A model generated the notes under the pieces. The model was not told the origin of the DNA. It saw nothing but the letters and a program-made list of their open reading frames with translations, and did not search any database. This document shows, piece by piece, positions 13,499 to 15,119 of a DNA stretch of 15,119 nt; position 1 is the stretch's first letter; each line of letters opens with the position of its first letter. The position numbers and the translations under genes are program-made. Source of the stretch: JAZKAD01 sp040389305 (lineage in GTDB: Bacteria; Pseudomonadota; Alphaproteobacteria; Rickettsiales; Rickettsiaceae); the NCBI GenBank assembly GCA_040389305.1, contig JAZKAD010000026.1, positions 1-15,119 of the forward strand, in the 5' to 3' direction.

Positions 13499-14776
13499 TT
13501 ATAAATCTATACCTGTCTTATCAAATAACGCAACCAGCTCTAGATGAGAATTCCAATAAAACTGGTCTACCGGCGTTATCTCTTCAAGTTTATATCCCGA
13601 CTTACAAAGAATTTTAGCATCGCGAATGAAAGTCTCAGGACTGCAAGATACATAGACTATTTTCTCCATATCGCTACTGGCTAATTGCTTGATTTGTTTT
13701 TCTGCTCCGAGTCTCGGAGGATTGATTACGGCATATTTATACTTAGAGAGCTCCTTGGCGCTTAAAGGATTTGCGTATAAATCACGTAGTTTGATATCAA
13801 GATTGGAGGCTGCTTTAAGAGCACTTACTGCATCCTTATCAGATTCAAATCCATCTACTAAAAAATTATGACTAAGAGGCAAGGTGTAAGTACCTCGCCC
13901 ACAAAATAAATCTACAATATGAGCTTCCGAATTATTTGGAATATACTTAAGTACTAAATTTTGCAAGGTCCTATCTGCATCAAAACTTGATTGCAGGAAG
14001 CATTCTGCGTCTGTTTCAACATTAACTCCTCCAAATGTGATATATGGCGTTTCTTTGAGATAGACCTCTTCAACTTTATCTTTGGAGAGAAATTTAAGGC
14101 GTACTAGATCATGTCTTATAGCAAATTCAGTTAAGTAAGAGATGTGTTTTTCGCTTATTATTTTGCTTATTATGTCTTCTTCTGACTCTACTACAATATC
14201 GATCCCATTACTCACTTCATTCAAAAACAACTGCACCTTTTGCTTGTCTCGCAACACCACCTTCATCGCCTCTTTCAATGGCTCAATGAGGCGTGATAAC
14301 TTGGGAGTGAGAGCTATGCAAGTATCTATATTGATTATTTGGTGAGATCTAAATCTACAGAATCCTAGAAAGATCTGCCCGTCCTTTTTGACGCATTTTA
14401 AATTTGCGCGCCGGCGCGTCCCTGATGGCAAAAATATTACAGGATTTAACTTCGTCTCTATGCCTCCTGATTTTAGCGCTTTGGATATAATTTGATGCTT
14501 AAAATCTCGGTAAGTCTCTTCGTTTAAATGCTGAAGCATACACCCCCCGCAAGATCCGAAATATTTACATGGCGGCTTTACGCGAGACTGAGATTTTTCT
14601 AATACACCAAGAGTGATAGCATTTGTTTGTCCGCGGTAACTATGTCTTTCAAATTCTACTAACTCACCCGGGACGGTATATGGTAATTCCAACACACCCA
14701 GTACGGTCTTTGAAACACCTAGTCCATTAGCGTTCAAACGTTCGATTACGCACTTATCTTTTTCTATAATAGCCAT
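13499..14776 (-). CDS. rlmD: 23S rRNA (uracil-C5)-methyltransferase, RlmD/RumA-like
   Basis: A 425-residue SAM-dependent RNA methyltransferase. The N-terminal TRAM domain (about 5-60) binds RNA. An iron-sulfur cluster site follows with Cys70, Cys76 and Cys79 (CxxxxxCxxC in CKYFGSCGGC) and probably Cys153 (IDTCIAL). The SAM site is VDLFCGRGTYTLPL at 288-301. The catalytic cysteine is Cys378 in VYVSCSPETF, and the C-terminal HLELV at 411-415 supplies the conserved glutamate. The usual DPPR motif reads NPPR (352-355), an Asp-to-Asn change. Length is normal. U1939 (RlmD) specificity is the best guess because of the cluster; the related RlmC and TrmA cannot be wholly excluded. A decayed copy of its 3' end lies behind terC. 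Confidence 0.88.
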   Translation of the reverse strand: MAIIEKDKCVIERLNANGLGVSKTVLGVLELPYTVPGELVEFERHSYRGQTNAITLGVLEKSQSRVKPPCKYFGSCGGCMLQHLNEETYRDFKHQIISKALKSGGIETKLNPVIFLPSGTRRRANLKCVKKDGQIFLGFCRFRSHQIINIDTCIALTPKLSRLIEPLKEAMKVVLRDKQKVQLFLNEVSNGIDIVVESEEDIISKIISEKHISYLTEFAIRHDLVRLKFLSKDKVEEVYLKETPYITFGGVNVETDAECFLQSSFDADRTLQNLVLKYIPNNSEAHIVDLFCGRGTYTLPLSHNFLVDGFESDKDAVSALKAASNLDIKLRDLYANPLSAKELSKYKYAVINPPRLGAEKQIKQLASSDMEKIVYVSCSPETFIRDAKILCKSGYKLEEITPVDQFYWNSHLELVALFDKTGIDL

Positions 14777-14894
14777 GCATCAACTCAGAGTATAAAAATA
14801 TAAATACAGAAGAAACCAGGAAAAAGCGCTAAAAATATTGCGCCGCAAAAAGAACTATGCTAGCCTCAAATTCTGATCTTGAACAGCCTAATTG

Positions 14895-14924
14895 TTGACT
14901 ATTCAAGCTGTAATCTTAAATAAT
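14895..14924 (+). promoter_or_regulatory. Possible promoter of the phasin gene
   Basis: TTGACT (14895-14900, 5/6) and AATAAT (14919-14924, 5/6) are 18 bases apart, just before the phasin-family start. The transcript would have a leader of only about eight bases, so initiation would be nearly leaderless; no Shine-Dalgarno sequence is visible before the ATG. Confidence 0.45.
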
Positions 14925-14938
14925 ACGGTACCATAATT

Positions 14939-15119
14939 ATGACAAAATCGCATATGCCAGAGTTTAAAGCGCCAGATTTTACAAATTTAAATAACGCTTT
15001 TAAGAAAAATGCAGAAGCTTTTACAACTGCAGCACAAATGGCAACTGAAAGCATGAACGTCTTACTTCGTCGTTATTCTGAAATAGCTCAAAACCAAATT
15101 ACAGAATCTTTTGATGCAA
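14939..15119 (+). CDS. Phasin-family protein, 5' end (partial)
   Basis: The first 60 codons of a gene that continues past the right edge, starting at ATG 14939. The sequence begins MTKSHMPEFKAPDFTN and continues as an amphipathic helix, LNNAFKKNAEAFTTAAQMA then TESMNVLLRRYSEIAQNQ. This is the pattern of phasin (Phasin_2) proteins, which have an F-x-N-x-E-A-x-x-x-A-x-Q-x-x-x-E segment near the N-terminus. Phasins coat polyhydroxyalkanoate granules, and family members also act as general stress or membrane-associated helical proteins. Whether this organism makes such granules cannot be judged from the window. Only the N-terminus is visible, so the assignment is moderate. Confidence 0.72.
   Translation, partial: MTKSHMPEFKAPDFTNLNNAFKKNAEAFTTAAQMATESMNVLLRRYSEIAQNQITESFDA

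Overview
The window looks like a chromosomal segment of an AT-rich alphaproteobacterium of the order Rickettsiales. Two features that rarely coexist point there. One is a Tlc-type ATP/ADP translocase, the energy-parasitism transporter of obligate intracellular bacteria. The other is an alphaproteobacterial-style flagellar block (fliL, fliM, a DUF6468 protein, a MotE-like protein). Flagellar genes together with Tlc are known from Midichloriaceae and relatives, so that family is my best guess; I infer it from gene content and cannot prove it here. A run of 10 Ns (8501-8510) shows this is a draft assembly.

Layout. 1-1541: the 3' end of nuoN overlaps birA by 4 bp, and birA converges on a small DUF465/YdcH-like gene. 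1542-1789 is AT-rich non-coding DNA with a good stem-loop. 1790-4682 (minus strand) is the tight operon fliL > fliM > DUF6468 > motE-like. 4846-7229 (plus) carries ubiA, then def-fmt, which has its own good sigma70-like promoter. The 3' end of fmt lies inside a ~100-nt imperfect palindrome. 7406-9610 (plus) is tlc, interrupted by the N gap, overlapping trmB by 4 bp. A 9-bp stem-loop abuts the GTG start of tlc. 9633-11332 (minus) is a solitary atpD and a 4-oxalocrotonate tautomerase-family gene. 11594-12217 (plus) is a leucine-rich-repeat protein that could be a secreted effector. 12474-14776 (minus) is terC and rlmD. A decayed copy of the rlmD 3' end lies behind terC at about 12354-12401. 14939-15119 begins a phasin-family gene that runs off the right edge.

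Together the genes cover respiration (nuoN, ubiA, atpD), import of host ATP (tlc), translation and RNA modification (def, fmt, trmB, rlmD), biotin attachment (birA), and the flagellar motor. I see no tRNA, rRNA, CRISPR array or intact insertion sequence. I did not find a convincing undescribed multi-gene system. The most interesting signals are the rlmD remnant, the palindrome at the fmt stop codon, the stem-loop leader of tlc, and a flagellar motor switch protein with a diverged N-terminus in an apparent energy parasite.
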